Part shown: positions 9,053 to 19,031 of the stretch, piece after piece
Layout: each line of letters opens with the position of its first letter
Numbering within the stretch: the stretch's first letter is position 1
Position numbers and translations under genes: made by a program
Assembly (NCBI GenBank): GCA_002500745.1
Contig: DLST01000020.1
Coordinates: 124,001-188,000, forward strand
Length of the DNA stretch: 64,000 nucleotides
Source: Sphingobacterium sp. UBA7855
GTDB taxonomy: Bacteria; Bacteroidota; Bacteroidia; Sphingobacteriales; Sphingobacteriaceae
Direction: 5' to 3'
The notes under the pieces: model-generated
The model's database searches: none
What the model was told of the DNA's origin: nothing
What the model saw: only the letters and a program-made list of their open reading frames with translations

Positions 9053-9285
9053 CTATCTATCCATGTCTTAGATTTCATTGAGTTAAATCCATTTAAAAAG
9101 TTTCCTAACAAGGCTGTTAGAGTTAAAGTACTTGAATTACCGGTGATTTATACGTTCTACGGTATTAAAGGCATATGATTTGTATCTCTTCTAAAAACTA
9201 AAAGTGCCTTTATGGATGGAAAGTGAGGTCGATGAGGGCACTAATTTTATTCTTACATTATCTATTATGCAAAAACCAAAAGTAC

Positions 9286-9654
9286 ATGGAAGCTAAACGA
9301 ATAATGATTTGTGACGATGACGAGGGAATACTTGAAGTTCTCGAGCTATATTTAGAATTGGAAGGTTACGTTGTGGTAACTGTCGCCAATAGCACTTTAT
9401 TGATTGAGCAGATAGAAATGCATTCACCAGATTTGCTCCTACTCGACCTTTGGATGCCTTTGTTGTCTGGCGATCAGGCGCTAAAGATAATTCGTGAAAA
9501 CGATAAAATAAAGGATTTGCCTGTTATAGTGCTTTCCGCTAGCGTTGATGGCGCCACCATTGCCATTGATAATGGAGCGGATGGCTTTATAGCAAAACCT
9601 TTTGATCTAGACAACATTAAGATGAATATTGATAGCGTGATGAACAGGCAATAG
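9286..9654 (+). CDS. Single-domain response regulator (CheY-like receiver)
   Basis: A receiver-only protein of 122 residues. The start at 9286 (MEAKRIMICDDDEG) is chosen because upstream in-frame starts (GTG 9223, ATG 9232) would add a hydrophobic tail foreign to receivers. The acidic pocket is Asp10-Asp12, the phospho-acceptor Asp54 (LLLLDLWMP), the switch Ser84 and the conserved Lys104 (AKPFD). With no output domain it likely acts as a phosphate shuttle or binds a partner protein. A plausible but unproven donor is the hybrid kinase at 1941-4907, which also lacks an output domain. Confidence 0.85.
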   Translation: MEAKRIMICDDDEGILEVLELYLELEGYVVVTVANSTLLIEQIEMHSPDLLLLDLWMPLLSGDQALKIIRENDKIKDLPVIVLSASVDGATIAIDNGADGFIAKPFDLDNIKMNIDSVMNRQ

Positions 9655-9813
9655 ATAAAATAAATCCTCCATTCTCTTTTTCCCAATGCAATCTTGCGCC
9701 CCTTATAAAGATCTTTTCAACGACGTATTTTCATTATAATATCGTTTTTATGAACGATTTCATTACAGGAATTGTTCACGAAACAACAATACTACAACAA
9801 AAAAATAAACAAT

Positions 9814-10698
9814 ATGTCACAGTTTAAAAATCCACACACAAAATATCCTATACCACCTTTCCCAAAACAAAAACAGCAAGTTCCTGGAACGGAAACTTCC
9901 ATGAAACCACAAGCTGATCATGGTGAGAAAAGTTATGTTGGCAGTGGTAAGCTTAACGGTGCGAAAGCTGTTATTACAGGTGCAGATTCAGGTATTGGTC
10001 GAGCCATTGCGATCGCTTATGCGCGCGAAGGTGCAGATTTGGTAATCAGCTACGGCTATGATATCGAAGATGAAGATGCAAAAGAAACTGCTCGCCTCGT
10101 AAGAGAGGCAGGCCGTAAAGTTATATTATATAAAGGAGATCTCCGTAACGAAAACTATTGTAACCAACTAATAGATTGTGCATTATCTGAACTCGGAGGC
10201 ATAGATATCTTAGTTAACAACGCTGCTTACCAAATGGCGCATAAGACACTCGACGCGTTGACAGCAGAGGAATGGAATCGTACTTTCGAAACGAATATAA
10301 GAAGTATGTTCTATCTATCAAAAGCAGCAGTACCTCACATGCAACCTGGAAGCTCAATCATAAATACAGCGTCCGTTAACTCGTATCATCCGAGTGCCGT
10401 TCTTTTAGACTATGCGGCAACTAAGGGAGCTATACAAAATTTTACAGCGAATCTCGCGCAAATGCTTCTACAACAGGATAGAGGTATTCGCGTAAATGCT
10501 GTAGCTCCCGGACCCGTATGGACGCCGTTAATACCCTCGACTATGCCGGAACCACAAAATTTTGGCAAGGAAACCCCAATCAAACGACCAGCACAACCGG
10601 CAGAGATTGCCCCAGCATATGTTTTTTTAGCTTCCGAAGATAGCAGTTACATAGCAGGTGCCACATTAGCAATAACCGGAGGGAAAATTGCTATATAA
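9814..10698 (+). CDS. SDR-family oxidoreductase with N-terminal extension (YghA/YhdF-like)
   Basis: A 294-residue short-chain dehydrogenase. The ATG at 9814 is preferred over the upstream TTG at 9772 because the family typically begins with the proline-rich extension seen here (KYPIPPFPKQ...). The NAD(P) site is TGADSGIG, followed by NNAAY. The catalytic triad is Ser187, Tyr200 and Lys204 (DYAATKGA). It is closest in layout to the glucose-dehydrogenase-like general-stress SDRs (E. coli YghA, B. subtilis YhdF), which reduce small aldehydes or oxidise sugars and alcohols. A small hairpin (ATCGTT/AACGAT, 9741-9758) sits in the leader. A strong terminator follows the gene. Confidence 0.85.
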   Translation: MSQFKNPHTKYPIPPFPKQKQQVPGTETSMKPQADHGEKSYVGSGKLNGAKAVITGADSGIGRAIAIAYAREGADLVISYGYDIEDEDAKETARLVREAGRKVILYKGDLRNENYCNQLIDCALSELGGIDILVNNAAYQMAHKTLDALTAEEWNRTFETNIRSMFYLSKAAVPHMQPGSSIINTASVNSYHPSAVLLDYAATKGAIQNFTANLAQMLLQQDRGIRVNAVAPGPVWTPLIPSTMPEPQNFGKETPIKRPAQPAEIAPAYVFLASEDSSYIAGATLAITGGKIAI

Positions 10699-10715
10699 GT
10701 AAATCACATCATGTA

Positions 10716-10763
10716 ATTAACGCACTGAAAGTATGATTGATGCAGACAGTGCGTTAATAGTTT
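10716..10763 (+). terminator. Rho-independent terminator after the SDR gene
   Basis: Perfect 12-base arms ATTAACGCACTG (10716-10727) and CAGTGCGTTAAT (10747-10758) with a 19-base loop, followed by a T-rich tail. It also separates the SDR gene from the convergent end of the beta-galactosidase gene. Confidence 0.75.
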
Positions 10764-10791
10764 TTGATTACACTCACATTTTTTCAAAAAT

Positions 10792-13236
10792 TTACTCACT
10801 TATCAACACTACTGCATCAGCCAAAAGCCCCCTGCTTTTGGCTCGAAGGATGATTTTACCTCTATCTATGCTTTTTATAATGACCAAAGCTCTACCGTTG
10901 AATGCCCTTCGTGCCGTTGATTGAAAACTGTTCAGATCCGTCGTATTGCCATTGTCTGTCGCCACAATTTTTGCAGCATCTCCCTCCACCTCAAATTCGA
11001 TTTTATCGTCTGCATCAGGAAGAATCGTACCAAACTCGTCCACGATATAGGCATGCACAAAGGCAAGTTCTTTGTTTGCCGAATTGAAAGTCACGTTTTC
11101 TGCAAACAATTGTATACGATGCGCTTTCGCTGCCGTGCGGATCGTTTTACTTAGCAGTTTCTTGCCACCTTGAAACGATATTACTTCAATCTCCCCTGGT
11201 TCAAATTCAACGGCCTTAAATACAAGGTCGTACCGGTCTGGGTCCTTGGACTGCTCCCCTATCTTTTTACCGTTCAGATAAAGCTCCACCCGGTCAGCCT
11301 GATTAAAATACACGACGATATCTACCCGGTCACCTTGCTTCCAATTCCAATGTGGCAATACATGTAAGACCGGCTTTTCTGTCCATACGCTTTGATACAG
11401 ATAGTAGACATCTTTCGGAAACCCAGCTAGATCCACAATACCAAAGTACGAACTTCGTGCCGGCCAGGTGTACGGTGTGGGTTCGCCGAGATAGTCAAAT
11501 CCGGTCCATACATACATCCCAGCAATATGGTCATACCTTTCCATCAACCTTAAGCTTGTCTGATGATTTGAACCCCATGGTGTAAATACATTGTCGTAAG
11601 CCGATATGTTCCTGTCTTCATTCCCGCCAGAAAAAGGGATATCCCATCGTTCAGGCCACATGCGACTAGAATCATAAGGAACCAAATCATACGTTCCGCG
11701 ACTTTCCAACGCCGAAGTGCTTTCCGTTACGATAAACTTCTTTCCGGGATGGTCCTGTGGGAAGCTTGCCCATTTCTTATGGTTATAGTTGTAGCCAATC
11801 AGATCTACCGCCGAACTCATCAGCACCGGATTTGCTTTGGAAAGCTCATTATTGGCAATGGTGGTCGGACGTGTGTCATCCAGACTATCGACGATTGCGG
11901 CCAGCGCGATCGGAATGGCTGTGCCATCAGCTTTGGAATGCCATTGCTCCTGCGCTTCATTGCCCAGGCACCAGATAAACAGTGACGGATGATTACGGTC
12001 CCTTTTGACATGGTCAACAAAGTCCCGCTTGTACCATTCGTCCCAGTATAAATGATAGTCATAAGGGTTTTTATGCCCTTTCCAAACATCGAAAGTTTCG
12101 CTCATCACGACAAAACCCAAGCTATCGCAAAGGTCCAAAAACGCTGGAGCCGCAGGGTTGTGTGATGTGCGTATCCCATTGACCCCCATTGCTTTCATAA
12201 TGCGGAGCTGACGTAATGCTGCCGACGTATTGAATGCCATACCCAAAGCGCCGAGATCACTATGTAAACAGACACCCCGGATTTTAAGCTGCCTCCCATT
12301 CAATATAAAGCCCTGTTGCTGATCGAAACTAAAACTACGTAAGCCAAATTTCGTAAGCTGTTCATCTACAACCCGACCATCAACAATAAGTTTAATTTTT
12401 GCAGTATATTGATAGGGATTTTCAATACCCCATAAGACGGGATTTTCGAGGACTATCTGCTGAGCGATGGAGTGCAGACCTGCTTTGACAGCGCTCAACG
12501 TGGTACGTTTGCTTGCGACAACAGCACCTTGAACCGAAAGAACCTCTGTCAGTAGCGTAATCTTTTTTGATTCCTCAGGGTTATGCTCAATTTCCAGGGA
12601 GAGATCCACGACAGCACATTTCTCACTGAGCTGCCCAGCTCTTATGAAGGTGCTGTTCGTTCCTATGCTGACTGGATTCCGGCTGATTAATTTGACATCC
12701 CGATAGATCCCCGACCCCGAATAGAAACGCGAGTTGGGCTGATTCTTATTGTTTACTTTTATTGAAAGCAGGTTTTCCCTACCATCCCAGTATAAATAAG
12801 GGGAAAGCTCATATTCAAATCCGATATAACCATTGGGTCTTTTTCCTAAGAAATGCCCATTGATCCAGACTTCACTGTTTTCGTATACACCTTCGAATGC
12901 AATAAATATCCGTTGCCCTTGCTCAGCCTGAGCCAGCTTAAACGTTTTTTGATACCAACCAACGCCACCATCGAGGTAAGCAGCCCCGCTACCTGCGGGG
13001 CTGTTTTCTCTAAATGGCATTTCGATACTCCAGTCATGTGGTAGATCGAGCTTTCGCCAGCCCTCTCCTTTTCGTCCATTGCTATATTGCTGGCTGCTAT
13101 CCAGTTTAAACCACCAGCCCCCATTAAAATCAATAACCCTTCTGGACTGTCCACTTAACGAGCCCGCCGTCGCCAATAACAGGAAGAGCAGGATCATCAT
13201 TCGGCTATATCCTGTGTGAAATAGTCGCTTCAACAT
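10792..13236 (-). CDS. GH2 beta-galactosidase-like glycoside hydrolase
   Basis: An 814-residue family 2 glycosidase with a signal peptide (hydrophobic core MMILLFLLLATAGSLSG). The ATG at 13236 lies four bases past the stop of the upstream gene, better than the ATG at 13269 inside it. Domain order: jelly-roll sugar-binding domain, Ig-like domain, TIM barrel, then C-terminal Ig/DUF4982-type domains. The catalytic acid/base is Glu427 (CLGNEAQ) and the nucleophile Glu505 (FIVTES), a spacing normal for GH2. It should remove terminal beta-linked sugars, most likely galactose, from oligosaccharides in the periplasm. It is the last gene of the GH31-SusC-SusD operon. Confidence 0.88.
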   Translation of the reverse strand: MLKRLFHTGYSRMMILLFLLLATAGSLSGQSRRVIDFNGGWWFKLDSSQQYSNGRKGEGWRKLDLPHDWSIEMPFRENSPAGSGAAYLDGGVGWYQKTFKLAQAEQGQRIFIAFEGVYENSEVWINGHFLGKRPNGYIGFEYELSPYLYWDGRENLLSIKVNNKNQPNSRFYSGSGIYRDVKLISRNPVSIGTNSTFIRAGQLSEKCAVVDLSLEIEHNPEESKKITLLTEVLSVQGAVVASKRTTLSAVKAGLHSIAQQIVLENPVLWGIENPYQYTAKIKLIVDGRVVDEQLTKFGLRSFSFDQQQGFILNGRQLKIRGVCLHSDLGALGMAFNTSAALRQLRIMKAMGVNGIRTSHNPAAPAFLDLCDSLGFVVMSETFDVWKGHKNPYDYHLYWDEWYKRDFVDHVKRDRNHPSLFIWCLGNEAQEQWHSKADGTAIPIALAAIVDSLDDTRPTTIANNELSKANPVLMSSAVDLIGYNYNHKKWASFPQDHPGKKFIVTESTSALESRGTYDLVPYDSSRMWPERWDIPFSGGNEDRNISAYDNVFTPWGSNHQTSLRLMERYDHIAGMYVWTGFDYLGEPTPYTWPARSSYFGIVDLAGFPKDVYYLYQSVWTEKPVLHVLPHWNWKQGDRVDIVVYFNQADRVELYLNGKKIGEQSKDPDRYDLVFKAVEFEPGEIEVISFQGGKKLLSKTIRTAAKAHRIQLFAENVTFNSANKELAFVHAYIVDEFGTILPDADDKIEFEVEGDAAKIVATDNGNTTDLNSFQSTARRAFNGRALVIIKSIDRGKIILRAKSRGLLADAVVLISE

Positions 13237-13240
13237 AGGC

Positions 13241-14176
13241 TTATTTAGTCTTATTGGTATCCGAGGCATTTTCGGCCAAACTCTCCTTGTAGGCCTTGCT
13301 GATAAAATTGAAGGTCAGCATAGCTGCTCCGTCGTTCGAAAGCACGGGATCCCGCAATACCGCCAGTTGCATCGTATTCTCGGTCAGCGACATAATACGG
13401 ACATCGCCCCAGTCGACAACGATCCCATCTTGTGGCTTTCCATGTAAAGGCGAAGCGCCGGTCATACGGATGGTTTTCTTTTCGGTATCGATATTAAAAG
13501 TCCCCTTCTGAATTTTCCCCAGCATAGCATGATTCACGTTTATGTTTGCACCGCCTTTCAGATCAAAAGTCATACTTCCATAATCACCGGCAGGCATAAG
13601 CCAGCTATTGCCTTTCCAATCGGGTTCCCAGCTCCAGCTATCGCTATTTAAAGGCGCGGCTGTTTTATTGATGCTTCCCCACCAGTCACCGGTTCCGTAA
13701 AAATACATTGGACCTTTAAAGTAGCGGGAGATACCGTCAGCATCTAGATCGAGGTACCATGTTTTCTCTTCCCCTGCCCCGCCCGTCAATAAGGTCCAGG
13801 TCTCGTCACTGATAAACTCGGCATACATCTGATCGATTTTAAATGTCACTGGATCGCCGTAGACGATGCCACCACGCGTCTCGACACCAAATTTAACGGT
13901 GTACTCACCTGGAAAAGGCATTTTCAGGGTTACCTTTTTCTCCTGACTCCGTCCTTGTGGATGCTCCCACAATGGGGTGTATTTTGAATCCATCAAGCTG
14001 TTTAAATACACAATATTGGGATTACTGGCGTCATGTTCAACGGTAAAGGCCTTTCCCTTCTCCAACTGCGCCGAAGTGACATCAATGTCTCCCAGCGTAT
14101 AATTCTCGGGAGAACAAGCTCCAAAGAGTACCATCGCCGCAAAAAAGCAGATGGCATATGTGAATATTTTTTTCAT
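13241..14176 (-). CDS. Putative surface glycan-binding lipoprotein of the SusCD operon
   Basis: A 311-residue lipoprotein with lipobox LFGAC (Cys21). An N-terminal Ig/PKD-like region (about 40-115, with the FPGEYTVKFGVETRGG pattern) is followed by a tryptophan-rich domain (WDWWGS/WSWEPDWKGNSW-like stretch near 165-190), as expected for carbohydrate contact. Its place right after SusD matches surface glycan-binding proteins, which are known to be variable in sequence. I do not recognise a specific family. The ligand is inferred only from the neighbours. It is 49 bases from the SusD stop and 4 bases from the GH2 start. Confidence 0.65.
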   Translation of the reverse strand: MKKIFTYAICFFAAMVLFGACSPENYTLGDIDVTSAQLEKGKAFTVEHDASNPNIVYLNSLMDSKYTPLWEHPQGRSQEKKVTLKMPFPGEYTVKFGVETRGGIVYGDPVTFKIDQMYAEFISDETWTLLTGGAGEEKTWYLDLDADGISRYFKGPMYFYGTGDWWGSINKTAAPLNSDSWSWEPDWKGNSWLMPAGDYGSMTFDLKGGANINVNHAMLGKIQKGTFNIDTEKKTIRMTGASPLHGKPQDGIVVDWGDVRIMSLTENTMQLAVLRDPVLSNDGAAMLTFNFISKAYKESLAENASDTNKTK

Positions 14177-14225
14177 GTTTGTCTAGTTATAATTCAACTA
14201 ATAGTAAGTCCTGGTATACCTGTGT

Positions 14226-15854
14226 TTAGTTCCATCCAGCATTTTGTTTCAGTACACCATTGGATAAGGTAATCTGCTTGTTGGGTATTTGCATAAATCC
14301 TTTCGTTGTCAAAAAACGCTCTTTAGTCACAGTGACCTTCTCCGGCACAGATCCACTGAGCACATCTTCGGTTGTTTCCAGTGTAGCGGCGGCGTTATTC
14401 AGCCCCTGCCGCAATACATCCCAATAGCGGATACCTTCAAACGCAAATTCAAATTTTCTTTCCTTCAGAATATTGTTTTTTGAAACTGCTAGCGGCACAA
14501 AATTGGTCTTATACGCTCTTTTCCTTACCTCGTCAAAGTATTTCTGTGCGTTTGCGGAACCGAGTTCTGCCGCCATAAGCAAGACATCAGCATAGCGGAT
14601 GACAAAGTAATCCTGGTCTTGGGACAGTTGCATATCCTTATCCCCGCCTGTATTGGTGGTGCCGTCCGGCAATGCCGTGGGGGCGTATTTTTTTATGGTG
14701 TAACCTGTATACTCACGCTGGTCTTTCAGGTCAAATCCCGTGATATTCTCGCCATCGATATCAATAATTGAGGCAGTTTTGCGCGTATCCATGTTGTCAA
14801 ACTCATTGAAGAACTTTTTGCTTACCGTACAAGCCCCCCATCCTTGGCCATAAGGCGACCAATTTTTACCGCGCAAGCCCAGAAAGACGACCCAGCGGTT
14901 GCCATCAACATAACCGTTATAGTTCGATGTATTGTTGAATTTCTGTGCAAATACAACCTCAGCATTTCCCTTACCGGCATATTTGGAAATATCTAGCGTA
15001 TTATTGCTTGCATTGGGGATATAACTCGCTGCCGGCCATAGATTTTTGAAATCTGCCACCAGCGCAAACTGGCCACTGCTGATAACTTCTTCGAGTCCCG
15101 CCAGGGCTTCGGCTTTGGAAACACCGATATCTTCGCCGCCATAATAGCCTGCATAAAATAGATAAACACGGGCCAGTAGCGCTTTAGCAGCGAATGGAGT
15201 TGCCCGACCATCATTGGTTGCCGCAGCTGACTTGGGGTAAGCTGTTGCTGGGATATTGGCAGCCGCAAATTTAAGGTCTGAAACGATCAGTTGATAAATC
15301 GCTTTGGGGTCCGACTGTGGAATATTCTCATTGGTCGGGCTCGTTAGCAAAGGGATGTTTTCGAATAGACGGACGAGATCAAAGTACATGGTGGCCCGCA
15401 GGAATTTCGTTTCCCCTTCGATACGTGCCCGCGCTGTTGTGTTGCCTGAAAAATCAGTACCGTCCAATTTTCCCAATAGTGTGTTGCAGCGAAAAATTCC
15501 CGCGTAGTAATCAGACCAAGTACCATCAAAGATATTATTGTCCGATTGGGACTGCGCAATATCAAAACGGTCTATTGCCTGAAATGAGCGACCGTCTGTT
15601 GTACCTGTTCCGCCAAAACAATTGTCGGCGGCCACCTCTGCTGTCAGATAGAAAGACTGGCTCCCATTGGAGGTCGTCCGTTGATAACCATCATAACAAC
15701 CGACCAGAGCCATGTCAGCATCGGCTACGGTTTTATAAAAATTGCTTTCCAAAACGCTTGTCATCGGTTCGACATCCAAAAAACTGGATGAACATGATCC
15801 TAAGATTAAGGATCCAAATAACATGGAATGATAGATATAGCTCGTTTTTTTCAT
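14226..15854 (-). CDS. SusD/RagB-family outer-membrane lipoprotein
   Basis: A 542-residue SusD-type glycan-binding lipoprotein. The lipobox is LGSC (Cys21), after which the usual SFLDVEPMTSV opening appears. The middle has TPR-like helices (TKFLRATMYFDLVRLFENIPL). The C-terminus carries the family's FVIRYADVLLMAAEL and 'ERKFEFAFEGIRYWDVLRQG' signatures. It caps the adjacent SusC barrel and delivers oligosaccharides on the cell surface. It starts 12 bases after the SusC stop. The length is normal. Confidence 0.95.
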   Translation of the reverse strand: MKKTSYIYHSMLFGSLILGSCSSSFLDVEPMTSVLESNFYKTVADADMALVGCYDGYQRTTSNGSQSFYLTAEVAADNCFGGTGTTDGRSFQAIDRFDIAQSQSDNNIFDGTWSDYYAGIFRCNTLLGKLDGTDFSGNTTARARIEGETKFLRATMYFDLVRLFENIPLLTSPTNENIPQSDPKAIYQLIVSDLKFAAANIPATAYPKSAAATNDGRATPFAAKALLARVYLFYAGYYGGEDIGVSKAEALAGLEEVISSGQFALVADFKNLWPAASYIPNASNNTLDISKYAGKGNAEVVFAQKFNNTSNYNGYVDGNRWVVFLGLRGKNWSPYGQGWGACTVSKKFFNEFDNMDTRKTASIIDIDGENITGFDLKDQREYTGYTIKKYAPTALPDGTTNTGGDKDMQLSQDQDYFVIRYADVLLMAAELGSANAQKYFDEVRKRAYKTNFVPLAVSKNNILKERKFEFAFEGIRYWDVLRQGLNNAAATLETTEDVLSGSVPEKVTVTKERFLTTKGFMQIPNKQITLSNGVLKQNAGWN

Positions 15855-15866
15855 GATTTCTTGTGT

Positions 15867-18800
15867 TTAGAATTTAACATTTAGGCCAAATAATACAGTC
15901 CTTGGTCTTGGATAGTAACCGAGGTCGATACCCGATACCCAACCATCTGTTCCATAACCGATCTCGGGATCCATCCCATCATATTTGGTGAACGTAAACA
16001 GATTTTGACCTTGTACGTAGAACCGGATCTGATTGGCATACTTCCATTTGATCAGCTTCGATAAGTCATAGCCTAAGGTCACATTGCTGATCCGAAGAAA
16101 GTCTCCATCCTGAATATAAAGGTCTGAAAACTGCCAATTGACATTAGTTTCCGTAACACGGGGGATCGTATTGGAAGTACCCTCTCCCGTCCATCGCTCT
16201 AATATTCTTGTGGTATAGTTTGCTTGTTTATTGGCATGATTGCGGTAAGACTGTACAATTTTGTTTCCAAGGGAACCATAGGCATTCACCGAGAAATCAA
16301 ATCCTTTATAATCCAGTCCAATATTAAATCCATAGGTAAAATTAGGCATGCCCACGCCCAAATTTGTCTTATCCGAGGCATTGATAATACCATCGTTATT
16401 CTGATCTACATATTTCACATCGCCCGGTTTTACATCCGCTTGAAGGATACCTTTTCCAGCGGTTTTCCAGGCGTCGATCTCGGCTTGGTTCTGGAATAGG
16501 CCGTCTGTCTTATACCCCCAGAAGTAGCCAATGGGTAGGCCGTTTGCGGCGCGGTAAAATTCTTCCGAGTTATCGTATAACATGGCTGTCTGTCCGTGGA
16601 TAATACCATCTTCAGTTGGTATCTGTCCCACCTTATTTTTGTTATAGGCACCATTTACCCCAAGACGATACTTGACTTCATTGATCTTATCCGCCCAATT
16701 TAGTCCCAGTTCCACCCCTGTATTCTTCACGTCACCGCCATTGATAAAAGGGGGCAACGTTCCAGTTGTTGCCAAAACAGGCGCTGTAACCAGCCAGTTT
16801 TTCGTCTTTTTGACATAAAAGTCGGCAACAACATCAAGACGGCTGTTCGCAAATTTGGCATCAAATCCGATATTGGTCTGTTCCGAAGTTTCCCAGGTCA
16901 GATTCGGATTGGACAAGCGGCTCGGATAGGCCCCAGCGATATTATTGTTGCTCGTTCCAAAGACATAATGTGCGCCGGGGTTGGACGATGTAATGCCTGT
17001 CGAGGTACTGATGGGGGCCGCATATTGAAAATCAGCGACATCCTGATTACCCACCTGCCCCCATGAAGCACGGAGTTTAAAGAAGTTTACAGCCGCTAAA
17101 TGTTCTTTAAAAAACTCTTCCGAAGAAATTACCCAGCCTGCCGATACCGAAGGGAAATATCCCCAGCGGTTGCTGCGCGAAAATTTAGAGGATCCATCTG
17201 CACGCAATGTCGCATTCAACAGGTACTTTTCCTTATAATTGTAGCCCAGCCGTCCAAAGTACGAGACCCTACGGGTGATGTTCTCAGGCTTTCCAGACAC
17301 CGTACGCGTTTCGACGACGTTCCCTTTTTCATCCAGGTGTGCCTGGCCTGTGGTATTGTCCAGGTAAGCATGTGCAAAATCATTGAACTGCGAAAGTAGA
17401 TTCCAGTTGGACCCCGAAAGGTAAGTTCCCTGGTAACGTAACGATTCCATACCGACCATGGCCGAAAAGCGATGATCCGTATGGATATCAAAGTCATAAG
17501 AAGCTGTATTTATCCAGGTCAGCGTATGACCTTTGCTCATATTCTGCGAGGTTGTTGTATGATCTTGGTTGTAGGTGTAGATGGAGAAGCGGTATAAGGG
17601 CGTAAAACTTCTGTATTCTGAAGCATAATAGTTAAATCCCAGCAATGACCGCACCTTTAGGCCTTTGATCGGTTCGATTTCCGCAAAGATATCGGCCAAT
17701 AATTTTTGGCCATCATTGGCGTTGTTCGAATTGGTCATCATCACCCCATATGGATTGCTGTCCCCATTGTACCAAGGTGAATTGGAAGTATCATTGAAAG
17801 CACTTCCGTACAAGCCATTGTCCGAATACACCGGTGACAAGGGCGAAGTGGCAAACGCACCACGCAGCGTATTGCTGTACTGATTGCCGACACTGATGCC
17901 TCGATTTTTGATGTAGTTAAAGTTGAGGTGCTGACCTATTTTCACAAAGTTATCGAAGAGTTTATGTTCCGAATTCGTCCGGAAACCATAACGCTGATAG
18001 TTGGAAACGTCTTTGCCGCCTACAATCCCCTCCTGACCAATATAGTTCATCGATAAGGCGTAGGTGGATTTTTCATTGCCGCCGGTCAGGGCAACATTGT
18101 AATTGTCCATTTTTGCATTATCCTTGAACATGTAATCCATCCAATTGGTATTGGCCAGACCGTCCATGCCGTTAAAATCAATCACCGCGGCCCCCGAATT
18201 CAGCGATTGCTCATTCATGATCAGCTTGTACTGATCTGCATCCAGCAATTTTGCTTTACGTGAAACGTTTTGAATGCCCGTATAGCCATCAAACGACAGC
18301 ACATTTTTTCCCGCAGCGCCCATTTTGGTGGTGACCAGGATAACCCCATTGGCAGCCTGCGAACCATAGATGGCGGCCGAAGCTGCGTCTTTCAGTACGT
18401 CAATAGATTGGATATCGGCCGCATTCAAGACCGAAATATCCCCTCCCGGAACGCCGTCGATGACGTACAAGGGGCCCGAATTACCGATTGTTCCCAACCC
18501 CCGGACGACGACCTTCATATCTGCTCCCGGCTGACCGGAAGTTGATGTAATGGATACACCCGGTGCTTGCCCCTGAAGCGACTGCAGCGGGTTTAATTGA
18601 TTGCGCTTCTGTAGTTCTTCACCCTCCACCTTCAAATTGGCTCCTGTATTCAGTTTTTTCTTTTGTACACCGTAGCCGATAACCACCACCTCTTCAAGAT
18701 CGGAAGCTTGCGGCTGTAGGCGGATCACCATATTGGGGCCAGTCACTGTAATTTCTTCAGTTTTGTACCCCACGTAGGTAACGATCAATACTGTCCCTGT

Positions 18801-19004
18801 GCTGGCCTTCAGTGCAAACTTGCCCGATTCATCACTGCTTGTTGAAATCTTCTGATTCTTTACTTTGATACTCGCTCCCCCGATCGGCAGTCCTGAATCA
18901 GCCGAAACAACCGATCCGGTGAAAGATTGTGCCCAGACCAAAGAGGTTACGCTGGTCATGACAACGACGGCCATGCCCCTGCTCAACAATTGTTTGCTTA
19001 TCAT
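15867..19004 (-). CDS. SusC/RagA-family TonB-dependent outer-membrane transporter
   Basis: A 1045-residue TonB-dependent importer. Signal peptide (to about residue 25), carboxypeptidase-regulatory-like beta domain (about 27-105), the VVVIGYGVQKKK segment with the TonB-box region, plug domain (LQGQAPGVSITSTSG, 'YVIDGVP', 'KDAASAAIYGSQAANGVILVTTK'), then the barrel ending in the expected terminal Phe. It imports oligosaccharides with its SusD partner, energised by TonB. It lies 27 bases downstream of the GH31 gene in the same operon. No N-terminal anti-sigma-binding extension is present, in keeping with control by the neighbouring hybrid regulator. Confidence 0.95.
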   Translation of the reverse strand: MISKQLLSRGMAVVVMTSVTSLVWAQSFTGSVVSADSGLPIGGASIKVKNQKISTSSDESGKFALKASTGTVLIVTYVGYKTEEITVTGPNMVIRLQPQASDLEEVVVIGYGVQKKKLNTGANLKVEGEELQKRNQLNPLQSLQGQAPGVSITSTSGQPGADMKVVVRGLGTIGNSGPLYVIDGVPGGDISVLNAADIQSIDVLKDAASAAIYGSQAANGVILVTTKMGAAGKNVLSFDGYTGIQNVSRKAKLLDADQYKLIMNEQSLNSGAAVIDFNGMDGLANTNWMDYMFKDNAKMDNYNVALTGGNEKSTYALSMNYIGQEGIVGGKDVSNYQRYGFRTNSEHKLFDNFVKIGQHLNFNYIKNRGISVGNQYSNTLRGAFATSPLSPVYSDNGLYGSAFNDTSNSPWYNGDSNPYGVMMTNSNNANDGQKLLADIFAEIEPIKGLKVRSLLGFNYYASEYRSFTPLYRFSIYTYNQDHTTTSQNMSKGHTLTWINTASYDFDIHTDHRFSAMVGMESLRYQGTYLSGSNWNLLSQFNDFAHAYLDNTTGQAHLDEKGNVVETRTVSGKPENITRRVSYFGRLGYNYKEKYLLNATLRADGSSKFSRSNRWGYFPSVSAGWVISSEEFFKEHLAAVNFFKLRASWGQVGNQDVADFQYAAPISTSTGITSSNPGAHYVFGTSNNNIAGAYPSRLSNPNLTWETSEQTNIGFDAKFANSRLDVVADFYVKKTKNWLVTAPVLATTGTLPPFINGGDVKNTGVELGLNWADKINEVKYRLGVNGAYNKNKVGQIPTEDGIIHGQTAMLYDNSEEFYRAANGLPIGYFWGYKTDGLFQNQAEIDAWKTAGKGILQADVKPGDVKYVDQNNDGIINASDKTNLGVGMPNFTYGFNIGLDYKGFDFSVNAYGSLGNKIVQSYRNHANKQANYTTRILERWTGEGTSNTIPRVTETNVNWQFSDLYIQDGDFLRISNVTLGYDLSKLIKWKYANQIRFYVQGQNLFTFTKYDGMDPEIGYGTDGWVSGIDLGYYPRPRTVLFGLNVKF

Positions 19005-19031
19005 ATCTCTTGATTTATAAATTGGTTTTTA

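Noticed and set aside
15317..15856. Plus-strand frame of 179 codons opposite SusD
   Set aside because: Antisense shadow of an unmistakable SusD gene, with composition atypical for a protein.
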